A DNA stretch of 64,000 bases from Lachnospiraceae bacterium. GTDB taxonomy: Bacteria > Bacillota_A > Clostridia > Lachnospirales > Lachnospiraceae. The stretch spans positions 59,647-123,646 of the forward strand of contig JAILCT010000043.1 in NCBI GenBank assembly GCA_024690425.1. Reading direction: 5' to 3'. The notes under the pieces were generated by a model. That model saw only the letters and a list, made by a program, of their open reading frames with translations. It was not told the origin of the DNA and made no database searches. Shown piece by piece: positions 8,989 to 17,769 of the stretch. Made by a program: the position numbers and the translations under genes. Positions within the stretch are counted from its first letter, which is position 1; the number at the start of each line of letters is the position of its first letter.

Positions 8989-10614
8989 CTATTTCACAAC
9001 ATCCATGGGATCTATCATGACTTCCATAAGAGCCGGGCCCTCGATCTTTAAGAAATCTTCGATCGTCTTATCTGCTCCGTCCATGTTCTCAAGCTTAACA
9101 AAAGGAACATCATATGCCGATGCCAGCTTGCAAAAATCAGGCGAACCCGACAGATCGACCACCGAATAATGGCCCTTGTAAACATTGTACTGGTATTCCC
9201 TGACAAGGCCGAGATATCCGTTATGGAAAATGATCGTTTTTATCGGAAGATCATGCTGCTGCATTGTCGCAAGCTCCATCATTGACATCTGGAAGGATCC
9301 GTCGCCGCACACGGCTACTATCTGCTTCTTATCATCCGCAGCTCTTGCTCCTATCGCAGCAGGGATCGAATAACCCATTGTGCCCATTCCGCCCGATGTT
9401 AAGAATCTTCCTCTCTTGACGATATGATAGCCGCATGACCACATCTGGTTCTGACCCACATCGGCAACATATATGGCATCATCATCAAGCTTCTCGGACA
9501 GGATCCTTATAAACTCCGCCGGGTCAACGTACTCACTGCGCGGCGGCTTTCTCCCCGGCGCATCCGCCTTGTAACCGTTAAGGGTCTCGACCCATTCATT
9601 ACAGTTACACTCGGCTTCGTATTTCTCCATCTGCGTAAAGATCGTCTTTATATCACCGACAAGGGGAATATGAGGACCGACATTCTTGCCTATCTCAGCC
9701 GGATCCACATCAATATGGACGAGGACCGTCTGATCCATGATAAGATCGGGCTGGGATATTGCCCTGTCCGCAACCCTGGCTCCTATCATGATTATAAGAT
9801 CGGATTCGTTCATCGCCCTGTTGGCATAGGGCTTGCCGTTATTGCCCACCATGCCGAAATAGAGGGGATCGTTTGTCGGCATGACTCCTATCCCCATAAG
9901 AGTTGACACTACCGGTATCCCATACTTGTGTGCAAAATCGCGCACATTTTCAGACGCACCCGACAGCTGGACACCGCCGCCGACACATATGATCGGCCTC
10001 TGTGCCTTGCTGATGGCCCTTATTACCTTCTTTATCTGCACCACATGCCCGCTCACAGTAGGCTTATATGTACGCAGGTTGACCTCCGCGGGATATGAGA
10101 ACTTCGAAATAGCTGCGTTCTGTATATCTATCGGAACGTCTATAAGAACAGGGCCCCTTCGGCCTGTAGATGCAATATGGAATGCCTCCTTGAATATATG
10201 GGGGATATCTTCAACATTCTTAACAAGGTAGGAGTATTTGACAAATGACTCCACCGCGCCCGTTATATCCGCTTCCTGGAACACATCAGAACCAAGCTGG
10301 CCCGAATCAACCTGTCCCGTGATACATACAAGCGGTATCGAATCGGCATATGCCGTTGCTATTCCCGTTATAAGATTGGTGGCACCCGGCCCTGATGTTG
10401 CAACACATACGCCAACCTTACCCGTTATCCTTGCGTATCCGTTAGCCATATGTGCCGCATTCTGTTCTGTCCTTACCAGCACCCGCTTTATATCGACTGC
10501 GAGCATGCTGTTAAAAAAGGGACATATAGCCACACCGGGGTAACCGAACACAACCTGTACCTGCTCTTCAAGCAGGCATTTTGCCATTGCATCTGCACCT
10601 AACATAACTGCCAA
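8989..10614 (-). CDS. ilvB: acetolactate synthase large subunit, biosynthetic type
   Basis: Thiamin diphosphate enzyme that condenses pyruvate with pyruvate or 2-oxobutyrate, the first common step to Val, Leu and Ile. Recognised by VVFGYPGVAICPFF, the catalytic-glutamate segment VRTEQNAAHMANGYAR, TSGPGATNLITGIATAYADS, and the TPP motif CGDGSFQMSMMELAT followed by IIFHN. At 541 residues it is slightly short for the family (about 550-570). The usual HEQ around the catalytic glutamate reads TEQ. It is followed 21 bases later by the ACT subunit and preceded 16 bases away by a membrane protein of unknown role. Confidence 0.95.
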   Translation of the reverse strand: MAVMLGADAMAKCLLEEQVQVVFGYPGVAICPFFNSMLAVDIKRVLVRTEQNAAHMANGYARITGKVGVCVATSGPGATNLITGIATAYADSIPLVCITGQVDSGQLGSDVFQEADITGAVESFVKYSYLVKNVEDIPHIFKEAFHIASTGRRGPVLIDVPIDIQNAAISKFSYPAEVNLRTYKPTVSGHVVQIKKVIRAISKAQRPIICVGGGVQLSGASENVRDFAHKYGIPVVSTLMGIGVMPTNDPLYFGMVGNNGKPYANRAMNESDLIIMIGARVADRAISQPDLIMDQTVLVHIDVDPAEIGKNVGPHIPLVGDIKTIFTQMEKYEAECNCNEWVETLNGYKADAPGRKPPRSEYVDPAEFIRILSEKLDDDAIYVADVGQNQMWSCGYHIVKRGRFLTSGGMGTMGYSIPAAIGARAADDKKQIVAVCGDGSFQMSMMELATMQQHDLPIKTIIFHNGYLGLVREYQYNVYKGHYSVVDLSGSPDFCKLASAYDVPFVKLENMDGADKTIEDFLKIEGPALMEVMIDPMDVVK

Positions 10615-10630
10615 AACCTTCCTGTATTAT

Positions 10631-11536
10631 TTATCTTCTGAACATGCTGGCAAGCGGCTTGACGACGGCATTTAAGTCAGCTATCGAATCATTGAGCGAC
10701 TTGATATCTATCTCTGTTATGGTCTTAAGCGCATCTCCCAGATTCTTCTCGCTGGATGTAACCAGTTTATCCACATCCGCGAGCATTCCGTTGATATCTG
10801 CATCGGCAAGATCCTGAGCAACCTTGTTGAGATTATCGATCGCGGGCTGAATATCGCCGAGCATCTCGTTAACCTGAACGATCGCATCATTTGCCTGTAC
10901 TATGGCATCGTTAGCCGTTACTATTGCACCGTTTGCTATCTCTATCGTGTCGGAAGCCTGAGCGATTACCTGGTTGGCCTGATCGATTATCTGGTTGGCC
11001 TGGTCAACTATCTGATTGATCTGCGGAAGGATCCTGATTACGGCAAATCCGACAAAGCAGACAACAATAAGAGCAAGCAATGAGGTGAAGGTTGCCAGCC
11101 ATGCCTGGAACCTTGTATAGCGAAGCTTCCTCTCATCCTTGTTCCTCATCTCGATAAGTAGCTCGGCAAGGACCTTCATATCATCTGACTGCATCGCATT
11201 AATCAGATCTGCGTCATTTTCCTTACGCTGTCTCTTGCTCAGGTTCTTTGAGCTGTTGCTGATCAATTCCTCTATCCTGCTGTCTGTTGTGTTGTTCATG
11301 ATAACCTCCTTTACGGCCTTCTTTACGTCGGCTGTTCCCATAATAGTATTGTTTTTTACTGCTTCCCCTGACGTATTATTTTGTACTTCCCCGCTTGCGG
11401 CTGTACTTACCGTCCCCACAGCCGGCGCTTGTGTTTCCTTAGCCTTCTTGGCCGCAGCTTCCCTTAAGGCTGCATCCCGCAACTGCTTCTTTCGAAGCTT
11501 GGGATCGGAGGAAAGGCGCTTCTTCATTTTTGCCAT
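10631..11536 (-). CDS. single-span membrane protein with heptad-repeat tail, function unknown
   Basis: Not recognised as a named family. The 301 residues fall into a Lys/Arg/Ala-rich N-terminus (MAKMKKRLSSDPKLRKKQLR), a Ser/Thr/Asn linker, a basic helix (NLSKRQRKEN), one membrane segment (ATFTSLLALIVVCFVGFAVI), then a striking run of seven-residue units of the type IVDQANQ, IIDQANQ, VIAQASD, AIVTAND, AIVQAND, and a further coiled-coil-like tail ending PLASMFRR. The tail is probably a long helical rod outside or inside the membrane; topology is uncertain. The start is ATG 11536 with AGGAG 7 bases upstream, rather than 11569, which overlaps metH. It lies between metH and ilvB in an otherwise biosynthetic run. 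Confidence 0.75.
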   Translation of the reverse strand: MAKMKKRLSSDPKLRKKQLRDAALREAAAKKAKETQAPAVGTVSTAASGEVQNNTSGEAVKNNTIMGTADVKKAVKEVIMNNTTDSRIEELISNSSKNLSKRQRKENDADLINAMQSDDMKVLAELLIEMRNKDERKLRYTRFQAWLATFTSLLALIVVCFVGFAVIRILPQINQIVDQANQIIDQANQVIAQASDTIEIANGAIVTANDAIVQANDAIVQVNEMLGDIQPAIDNLNKVAQDLADADINGMLADVDKLVTSSEKNLGDALKTITEIDIKSLNDSIADLNAVVKPLASMFRR

Positions 11537-11553
11537 AACCCTTCTCCTTTGCG

Positions 11554-14076
11554 TTATTTTTGGGTACACATCTCTATAAGATGCTTTGCGAGCTTGACCG
11601 CCTCCTGCGCGTCTTTGGAATAACCGGATGCATCTATCTCATCCGCATAATCCTGTGTGATCACTGCTCCGCCTATGATCACCTGCGCCCGTACGCCGAC
11701 AGACCTTGCGTACTTAATGACTTCCCTCATTTCCTGCATTGTCGTAGTCATAAGTGCCGACAATGCTATGATGTCCGCATCAACCTCCTTAGCCTTCTCT
11801 ATGATCTCTTCCTTGGATACATCCTTTCCAAGATCATAGACTATAAAGCCATAGTTCTTAAGCATCAGCGATACTAAGTTTTTACCTATATCATGAATAT
11901 CCCCCTTAACCGTGGCGATAACGATCTTGGCCGGCTTGGCTCCGCTGTCGTCACTCTTAAGGTAGGGTTCAAGATATTCTATCGAAATTCTCATAGCCTC
12001 TGCGGAGGCAATGAGCTGAGGCAGGAAATACCGTCCGGATTCGAACAGCTTACCCACTTCATTTATTCCCGGAAGCAGGCTCCCGTTCAGGATGTCATTC
12101 GCTTCCCTTCCTCTGCCAAGTTCCTCTTTGGTATACTCGACAATGCTAGCCTTATTTCCCGTAAGAACGGCCTTCTTAATAGGATCGGGCTCTCCGGCCT
12201 TTTCACCAGCTACATCCTTTGAGCCTGACTTTTTGTCTGCTCCGGGGACAGCCTCTCCCGCTCCCCTTATGCTTATGGTTCCCATGGGAGCCATGTCGGG
12301 GTATTGTTCCTTGAGGAAATTGATATAATCTATATAACGAATATCCGCATCCTTCTTGTTCAGGAGCATGTCGGTTGCAAGTGCCCCGGCAACCAGCTGA
12401 TGCTGTGAAGGATTCGATATTGCCATTGTAAGGCCGTTCTCTATGGCCAGGTTCAGAAAGGCCGAATTGACATTGGCTCTCTCCGGGAGGCCGAACGATA
12501 TATTTGATAAGCCGACGATAGTCGGAAGCTTAAGTTCTTCCCTGCAGTACCTTATCGTCTCCAGCGTCTCAACGGCCGCATTCTTGTTGGCTCCGACAGT
12601 GGCAACAAGTCCGTCCACTATGATGTCATTCCTCGAGATACCCAGTTCATCCGCCCGTTTTAATATCTTACGGATTATCTCCTTCTTCTCATCAAGTGAC
12701 TTGGGCAATCCCTCATCCGATAAGGGAAGGAGGATGAACATTGCTCCGTATTTCCTGGCTATCGGCATAAGATTATCGAACTTGACCTTCTCATAGGATA
12801 TGGAGTTGATCAGTGCCCTGCCGGGATATCTCCTGAGCGCCTGCTCTATAACGTCAACATGACTTGAATCTATCACAAGGGGGAGCCTGACATGTGTCGT
12901 TACTTCCTCGATGGCGGTAAGCATTGTCGCCATCTCGTCTATGCCGCTCATACCCACGTTGATATCGAGCAGCGAAGCTCCGTTCTCATCCTGTGACACG
13001 GCAAAATCATGCACCATCTCAAAGGATCCGTTTCTTAACTCCTCCTGGAGCTTCTTCTTACCTGTGGGATTTATCCTCTCACCAACGATCATAAATCCGG
13101 AATCAAGGTCAAAGCATAAGGTCTCCTTCTCGGAAGAGAGATACCTTAAGTCTTCCCTGCGCTTATGAGCGACAGGCCTCATTCCGCATGTTGCTTCATG
13201 AAGTGCCCTGATATGATCCGGAGTCGTGCCGCAGCACCCTCCCACTATAGATGCTCCGGCTTCTATGAGCGGGATCATCTGCCTTGCAAAATCATCAGGT
13301 CCCACGTCATACACGGTGTTGCCTTCATCATCAAGTGAGGGCATTCCGGCATTGGGCTTGGCGATTATCGGAATATTCGCAAGTTCTGCCATTGAGGAGA
13401 TAACGCTTATCATTTTGTCGGGGCCTACAGAACAATTGGTTCCAACGGCTGATGCTCCTAGGCTCTCAAGCACGGAAACAGCAGTCCTTCCGTCCGTTCC
13501 GAAAAGAGTCCTTCCGTTATCCTCAAATGTAAGTGAACACAATATAGGGAGATCGCATGTCTCTTTCGCCGCGATAACTGCGGCTCTTGTCTCCTGCAGG
13601 GATGTCATGGTCTCGATAATGATAAGGTCAACACCTGCGGAAACTATATAGGACAGCTGTTCCTTGTAAATATCCACAAGCTCTTCAAAATCAAGCGTAC
13701 CCATCGGCCTTAACTGCTTACCGGTCATCGTAAGATCGGCTGCGACATAAGCAACGGCATCCTTATTGGAAGCAAGAAAACGGTCCCTGGCCTCAGTCGA
13801 GACAGCTACGAGTTCCCTGTTGATCTCACCTATCCTGTTCTCAAGACCGTATTCTGCCAGCTTGATCCTGTTGGCGGTAAAGGTGGGGGCCAGTACGATA
13901 TTGGTCCCTGCCTCAAAATATTCAAGCTGAAGGCCTATCATTATCTCGCGGTTATCAAGTATCCAGCTCTCCGGACATACGCCCTTGGGCATTCCTCTTT
14001 TCATAAGGTTTGAGCCGGTCGCGCCGTCCAGATATATAATGTCTGTATTTAATTGTCTGAATTCTTCAGCGTTCAT
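11554..14076 (-). CDS. metH: cobalamin-dependent methionine synthase (three-module form)
   Basis: Transfers methyl from methyltetrahydrofolate to homocysteine. Residues about 1-300 are the homocysteine domain with zinc cysteines in VGTNCSVGP and GGCCGTTPDH; 330-590 is the pterin domain (IVGERINPTGKKKLQEEL, LLDINVGM); about 640-840 is the cobalamin cap and binding module with the ligand motif KGDIHDIGKNLV. The C-terminal AdoMet reactivation domain of E. coli MetH is missing, as in many clostridia, so reactivation must come from another protein. The folate and B12 parts are joined by a loose linker (AVPGADKKSGSKDVAGEKAG). No clear Shine-Dalgarno precedes ATG 14076, although TAA is in frame just upstream. 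Confidence 0.95.
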   Translation of the reverse strand: MNAEEFRQLNTDIIYLDGATGSNLMKRGMPKGVCPESWILDNREIMIGLQLEYFEAGTNIVLAPTFTANRIKLAEYGLENRIGEINRELVAVSTEARDRFLASNKDAVAYVAADLTMTGKQLRPMGTLDFEELVDIYKEQLSYIVSAGVDLIIIETMTSLQETRAAVIAAKETCDLPILCSLTFEDNGRTLFGTDGRTAVSVLESLGASAVGTNCSVGPDKMISVISSMAELANIPIIAKPNAGMPSLDDEGNTVYDVGPDDFARQMIPLIEAGASIVGGCCGTTPDHIRALHEATCGMRPVAHKRREDLRYLSSEKETLCFDLDSGFMIVGERINPTGKKKLQEELRNGSFEMVHDFAVSQDENGASLLDINVGMSGIDEMATMLTAIEEVTTHVRLPLVIDSSHVDVIEQALRRYPGRALINSISYEKVKFDNLMPIARKYGAMFILLPLSDEGLPKSLDEKKEIIRKILKRADELGISRNDIIVDGLVATVGANKNAAVETLETIRYCREELKLPTIVGLSNISFGLPERANVNSAFLNLAIENGLTMAISNPSQHQLVAGALATDMLLNKKDADIRYIDYINFLKEQYPDMAPMGTISIRGAGEAVPGADKKSGSKDVAGEKAGEPDPIKKAVLTGNKASIVEYTKEELGRGREANDILNGSLLPGINEVGKLFESGRYFLPQLIASAEAMRISIEYLEPYLKSDDSGAKPAKIVIATVKGDIHDIGKNLVSLMLKNYGFIVYDLGKDVSKEEIIEKAKEVDADIIALSALMTTTMQEMREVIKYARSVGVRAQVIIGGAVITQDYADEIDASGYSKDAQEAVKLAKHLIEMCTQK

Positions 14077-14095
14077 AGATTATTGTACCATACAA

Positions 14096-16366
14096 TCAGC
14101 CAAAATCAAATCCAATACCCGTAATCTTGCCTGATTCATCTTTATTTAATTTCAGCTTTGCATCAAAGCGCTTGCCACTCTTGGAAACGAATCCCTTTAT
14201 CTTGCCGGTGACTCCGTTCTTTACCAGGTCTTTAAGCTCTTTTTCCGTTATTTTATGGGACAGTACGGTATATACGTTGAACTTGCATGCGCCTTCTTTA
14301 TCCTTGCTGTAATTCTCGCACACGTAACGTCCCTCGCTCATACGGGATATCCGGCCTCCGCACATGGGACATGTAATGCCGTCTATATTTTCCGGTCCTT
14401 CTTTCTTCTGTGAAAAATCCCTGAACCGTCTGACAAGATCACGCTGTATACTGGAACCTGCTATCTTAAGTGTTTCCTTCCTGATATAGTCCTCAAGCTT
14501 GTTCCTGTACTCCGCTGCATCCACGGTTCCGTTGATTATGCCTTCAAGACCCTTTTCCCAATTGGCCGTCATCTCAGGATTGAGCAAGGTCGGGACCGAC
14601 ATATCCACGACTTCGAATATCATCTCTCCAAGCTTGGACGGAGTAAGTATCAGGGTTTTCCTGTTTTCGTTAAGATAACCTATATCAACCAGTTTTTTGA
14701 GTATTCCGCCCCTTGTTGCGGACGTACCGATACCGGTCTTTTTTATCTGCTGTCTCAGCTCCTCGTCCTCTATAAGGTTTCCGGCATTCTCCATCGCCAG
14801 CATCATTGTGCCCTCGGTATACCGTTTGGGCGGGGAGGTCTTTCCTTCCTTTATCTCGAATGAATCCACCGGTATCGCATCTCCCTTTTTCAGGGACTCG
14901 ATGAATTTAAGGACCTTCTTCTTACAGTCCTCCGTCAGCTCGCTCTCTTCATCATCCTTCTGTTTGGTCACGCCTGTTATTTCCATGTAACCCTTCTTTT
15001 TCAGCACTTTTGTTGATGCAAAGAGCTTCTCTTTTTCAATAACGGCTGTAAGCTTAATACTCAGATATTCCGCCGGCGGGTAGAAAATGCTCAGGAACCT
15101 GCGGACTATAAGATCATAAACCTTCTTATGCATCTCGGACATGCCCTGAAGTTCACGGGTCTGTCCCGTAGGTATGATGGCATAATGGTCCGTAACATCA
15201 GCATCCTTGACATACTGGGTTTTGGAAAGGTTAGAATACAACTTGTTATTTATTATATTCTCCGTAAAGGCTGCCGTAGGTTCATAAGCTCTCAGGCCGT
15301 TCAGATTCCTGCTTATCTCCTTGGCAACGGCTGTTGTCAGTACTCTTGCGTCTGTTCTCGGATAGGTTGTGAGCTTGCGTTCATAGAGATCCTGGGCTAT
15401 CTGAAGGGTCTGCGAGGGTGTTATTTTAAATCTTTTCGCACAGTCCGCAGACAATTCAGTGATGTTGTAAAGCAGGGGCGGTTTCTTTTTGGAGGTTGAC
15501 CTGTCTATCGCCTGAGCGATACACTCCCTGCCTTCAAGAGCGTCAATAAGCTTCCTGGCATCCTCCTCTTTCTTGAATCCGTTCTCCTTATATAACAGGG
15601 GACTCTCATAGTAGTCCGAGCCCTCGAGTGCCTTCCACTCTGCAGCTATCTTCTCTTCCGTAAGGTTCCCTATCACACGGTAGAAAGGTGTCTCGGTGAA
15701 GTTCCTTATCTCGCGTTCCCTGTATACGACCATGCCGAGGACGCATGTCATTACCCTGCCGACGGCTATGGCTGTGTATTTCTTCGTTGCTGCGGCATCA
15801 TTTACGAACTTACCGTATTTAACAGACAGAGCTCTCGAAAAATTGATACCCAGTGCATAATCCTCTATCGTACGCATGATACCCGATTTTCCAAGGTTCT
15901 TGTACTCGTCCATATCCTTGGCTTCACGGATTCCCTTAAGTATCTCATCATCAGTCTGTGAGTCTATCCATACACGGAGTTCCTTCATACCCTTACGGAC
16001 CCCGCCGTAGTTGCGGATATTCTCCTCTATGGTCTGACCTTCCTTCCCCGAGTCTCCCGCCCAGTAAACAGTGTCAATATCCTCCCGGTGAAGAAGTCCG
16101 TTGACGATGTTGTACTGCTTGGCTACGGGTTTAAGGACCCCGTACTTGTAGTCTGCCGGAAGAAAAGGCAGGTCCTCCAGCCTCCAGGATTTAAGCTTGG
16201 GATCATAATCTTCGGGATACAGGAGACCGACAAGATGGCCGACGCACCATGATATCACATATTCTTCATTTTCAATATAGCCATCCCTGTTGCCACTGAC
16301 GTTAAGAACTCTTGCAAAATCACGTGCAACGGATGGTTTCTCGGTTATGATAAGTTTCTTACCCAA
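14096..16366 (-). CDS. topB: DNA topoisomerase III
   Basis: A 756-residue type IA topoisomerase that relaxes and decatenates DNA. The TOPRIM domain starts KKLIITEKPSVARDFARVL and includes YWAGDSGKEGQTIEENI; the active-site tyrosine is in TTYPRTDARVL; a C-terminal zinc-type segment reads CPMCGGRISRMSEGRYVCEN and is followed by a TopB repeat (VTGKIKGFVSKSGKRFDAKL). The N-terminus requires a TTG start codon at 16366, with AGGAG about 10 bases upstream and no in-frame ATG nearby. TopB paralogues are often carried by mobile elements in this family, but the chromosomal neighbours here argue against that. Confidence 0.93.
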   Translation of the reverse strand: MGKKLIITEKPSVARDFARVLNVSGNRDGYIENEEYVISWCVGHLVGLLYPEDYDPKLKSWRLEDLPFLPADYKYGVLKPVAKQYNIVNGLLHREDIDTVYWAGDSGKEGQTIEENIRNYGGVRKGMKELRVWIDSQTDDEILKGIREAKDMDEYKNLGKSGIMRTIEDYALGINFSRALSVKYGKFVNDAAATKKYTAIAVGRVMTCVLGMVVYREREIRNFTETPFYRVIGNLTEEKIAAEWKALEGSDYYESPLLYKENGFKKEEDARKLIDALEGRECIAQAIDRSTSKKKPPLLYNITELSADCAKRFKITPSQTLQIAQDLYERKLTTYPRTDARVLTTAVAKEISRNLNGLRAYEPTAAFTENIINNKLYSNLSKTQYVKDADVTDHYAIIPTGQTRELQGMSEMHKKVYDLIVRRFLSIFYPPAEYLSIKLTAVIEKEKLFASTKVLKKKGYMEITGVTKQKDDEESELTEDCKKKVLKFIESLKKGDAIPVDSFEIKEGKTSPPKRYTEGTMMLAMENAGNLIEDEELRQQIKKTGIGTSATRGGILKKLVDIGYLNENRKTLILTPSKLGEMIFEVVDMSVPTLLNPEMTANWEKGLEGIINGTVDAAEYRNKLEDYIRKETLKIAGSSIQRDLVRRFRDFSQKKEGPENIDGITCPMCGGRISRMSEGRYVCENYSKDKEGACKFNVYTVLSHKITEKELKDLVKNGVTGKIKGFVSKSGKRFDAKLKLNKDESGKITGIGFDFG

Positions 16367-16379
16367 AGAATGATCACTC

Positions 16380-17753
16380 CTAAAGCTGTGAGCCGTCTAT
16401 CAACGTGATATGCTCATTTATCATTCCCTCCTGCTTAAGCTCAAGGTCAAAATCACCTGCGCTGAAGAGATAGATATCGTTTATATCAAGTTTGGCCTGC
16501 TTTACGCAGAACATAAGCCACTCATAATCCGCATAATTCATGACAGGGTTCTCCCAGTTGCACAATGCAACAAGGGTCCGTCCGTCATCGTCCATGGCAA
16601 CGGTATCGATGGTCCCCACCTTACCTACCCATACTCCTCTCTGGGTATAACGGAAGCTGAGCTTATCCATCTGATTGAGTATATCAAGGTACTCAGCGCA
16701 CACATCGGTAAAACAATATGCTGTGTATGACTTGAACGTCGGAGCGATATACTTCTGATAGAACTTCTCAGGGTTCATAAAGCCAAGACGTGAATAATTC
16801 TTGAAGATATACCTGTACCAGAACCTTGTGAAGTGATCGACTATCCTGTATATACCCTTCTGGACATTCTCATGCCCTGCGGTGTTGACAGAATCTATCT
16901 TCTGGACTATCTCAAGTTCAATAAGATTCTTTAGATATACAGATATCTTGGCCCTTGAAAAGCCGGTATTCTTGTATATATCATTAAGCTTGTTCCTGCC
17001 CTGGGCCAGGTTGGCAAGGATAGTATTGTATACAGGCGGTTCCCTCAGTTCGGAAGGAAGTATATGCTTCCCAAGCTCATTCAGGGGAGCACCGTCTCTT
17101 AGTACAAGAGCACATATATTCTCGCTCACGCTTCTTGTATCATCCCACAGGTCCCACAGCTGCGGGCTTCCGCCCAGAAGTGAATATGCCTCGACACTGT
17201 TTACCAGCTCATAGTTCTTGAAATGTCTTGTAAAATCAAGGAACTTAAGATCATTGAGCCTTATAAGACCCGATATCTCAAATGCCAGTTCCTTAAGCTT
17301 CTCAACCATCTGGTTCTCGACCCAGTAGATCGAGGAAGAACACAGGATGAACATTACGGGCTGATTACTCCATTTATTATGGGCACCGTGAACCACTGCT
17401 TCCATAAATGAAGGTCCCTGCTTGACCATGTTCTGGAACTCATCAACCACGATGATACGCTTTATCTCTTCTGTCGGACGGTTCATGATCGATGATATGA
17501 TCCCGGAATAACCTTCCTTTATCTCGGAGATCTTGGGAAATTCGTCACGCAGTTCGTCAGCCCACTGCTTAAGCTGCTCATCCTCCGAACACGCCCTGGC
17601 ATGATAATAGACAAAATCCTTCCCCTTAAGGAAATCCTTAAGCAGGGGCATCTTGCCGCTGAACCTGTCGCCGTACAGAACAACGATCTGATTCTCGTCC
17701 CTTCCGTAATAATTCTGAAGTGTCTTCAGTTCCGCGTTTCTCTTAAAAGCCAT
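16380..17753 (-). CDS. AAA-type ATPase of the archaeal-ATPase/DUF234 family
   Basis: A 457-residue soluble protein. The N-terminal third is a P-loop ATPase: VVLYGDRFSGKMPLLKDFL at residues 24-42 and Walker B IIVVDEFQNM. A winged-helix-like part follows (NKLNDIYKNTGFSRAKISVY) and then the C-terminal nuclease-like DUF234 region (WVGKVGTIDTVAMDDDGRTL, LFSAGDFDLEL). The P-loop ends GK-Met instead of GK-Ser/Thr, removing the residue that normally coordinates magnesium. Proteins of this family are widespread and poorly understood; some have been linked to mobile elements or defence. Here it sits in a biosynthetic run between topB and the EAL gene, with gaps of 13 and 16 bases. Confidence 0.82.
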   Translation of the reverse strand: MAFKRNAELKTLQNYYGRDENQIVVLYGDRFSGKMPLLKDFLKGKDFVYYHARACSEDEQLKQWADELRDEFPKISEIKEGYSGIISSIMNRPTEEIKRIIVVDEFQNMVKQGPSFMEAVVHGAHNKWSNQPVMFILCSSSIYWVENQMVEKLKELAFEISGLIRLNDLKFLDFTRHFKNYELVNSVEAYSLLGGSPQLWDLWDDTRSVSENICALVLRDGAPLNELGKHILPSELREPPVYNTILANLAQGRNKLNDIYKNTGFSRAKISVYLKNLIELEIVQKIDSVNTAGHENVQKGIYRIVDHFTRFWYRYIFKNYSRLGFMNPEKFYQKYIAPTFKSYTAYCFTDVCAEYLDILNQMDKLSFRYTQRGVWVGKVGTIDTVAMDDDGRTLVALCNWENPVMNYADYEWLMFCVKQAKLDINDIYLFSAGDFDLELKQEGMINEHITLIDGSQL

Positions 17754-17769
17754 AATTCCCCCATTAAAC

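Noticed and set aside
10615..10630. A T-box or leucine attenuator before ilvB
   Set aside because: Only 16 bases separate ilvB from the upstream gene, so there is no room; any such control would have to act far upstream at argH or inside genes.
14096..17753. topB plus AAA ATPase as part of an integrative element
   Set aside because: No integrase, relaxase, direct repeats or tRNA-end junction were found, and the genes are tightly packed within biosynthetic genes of similar composition.
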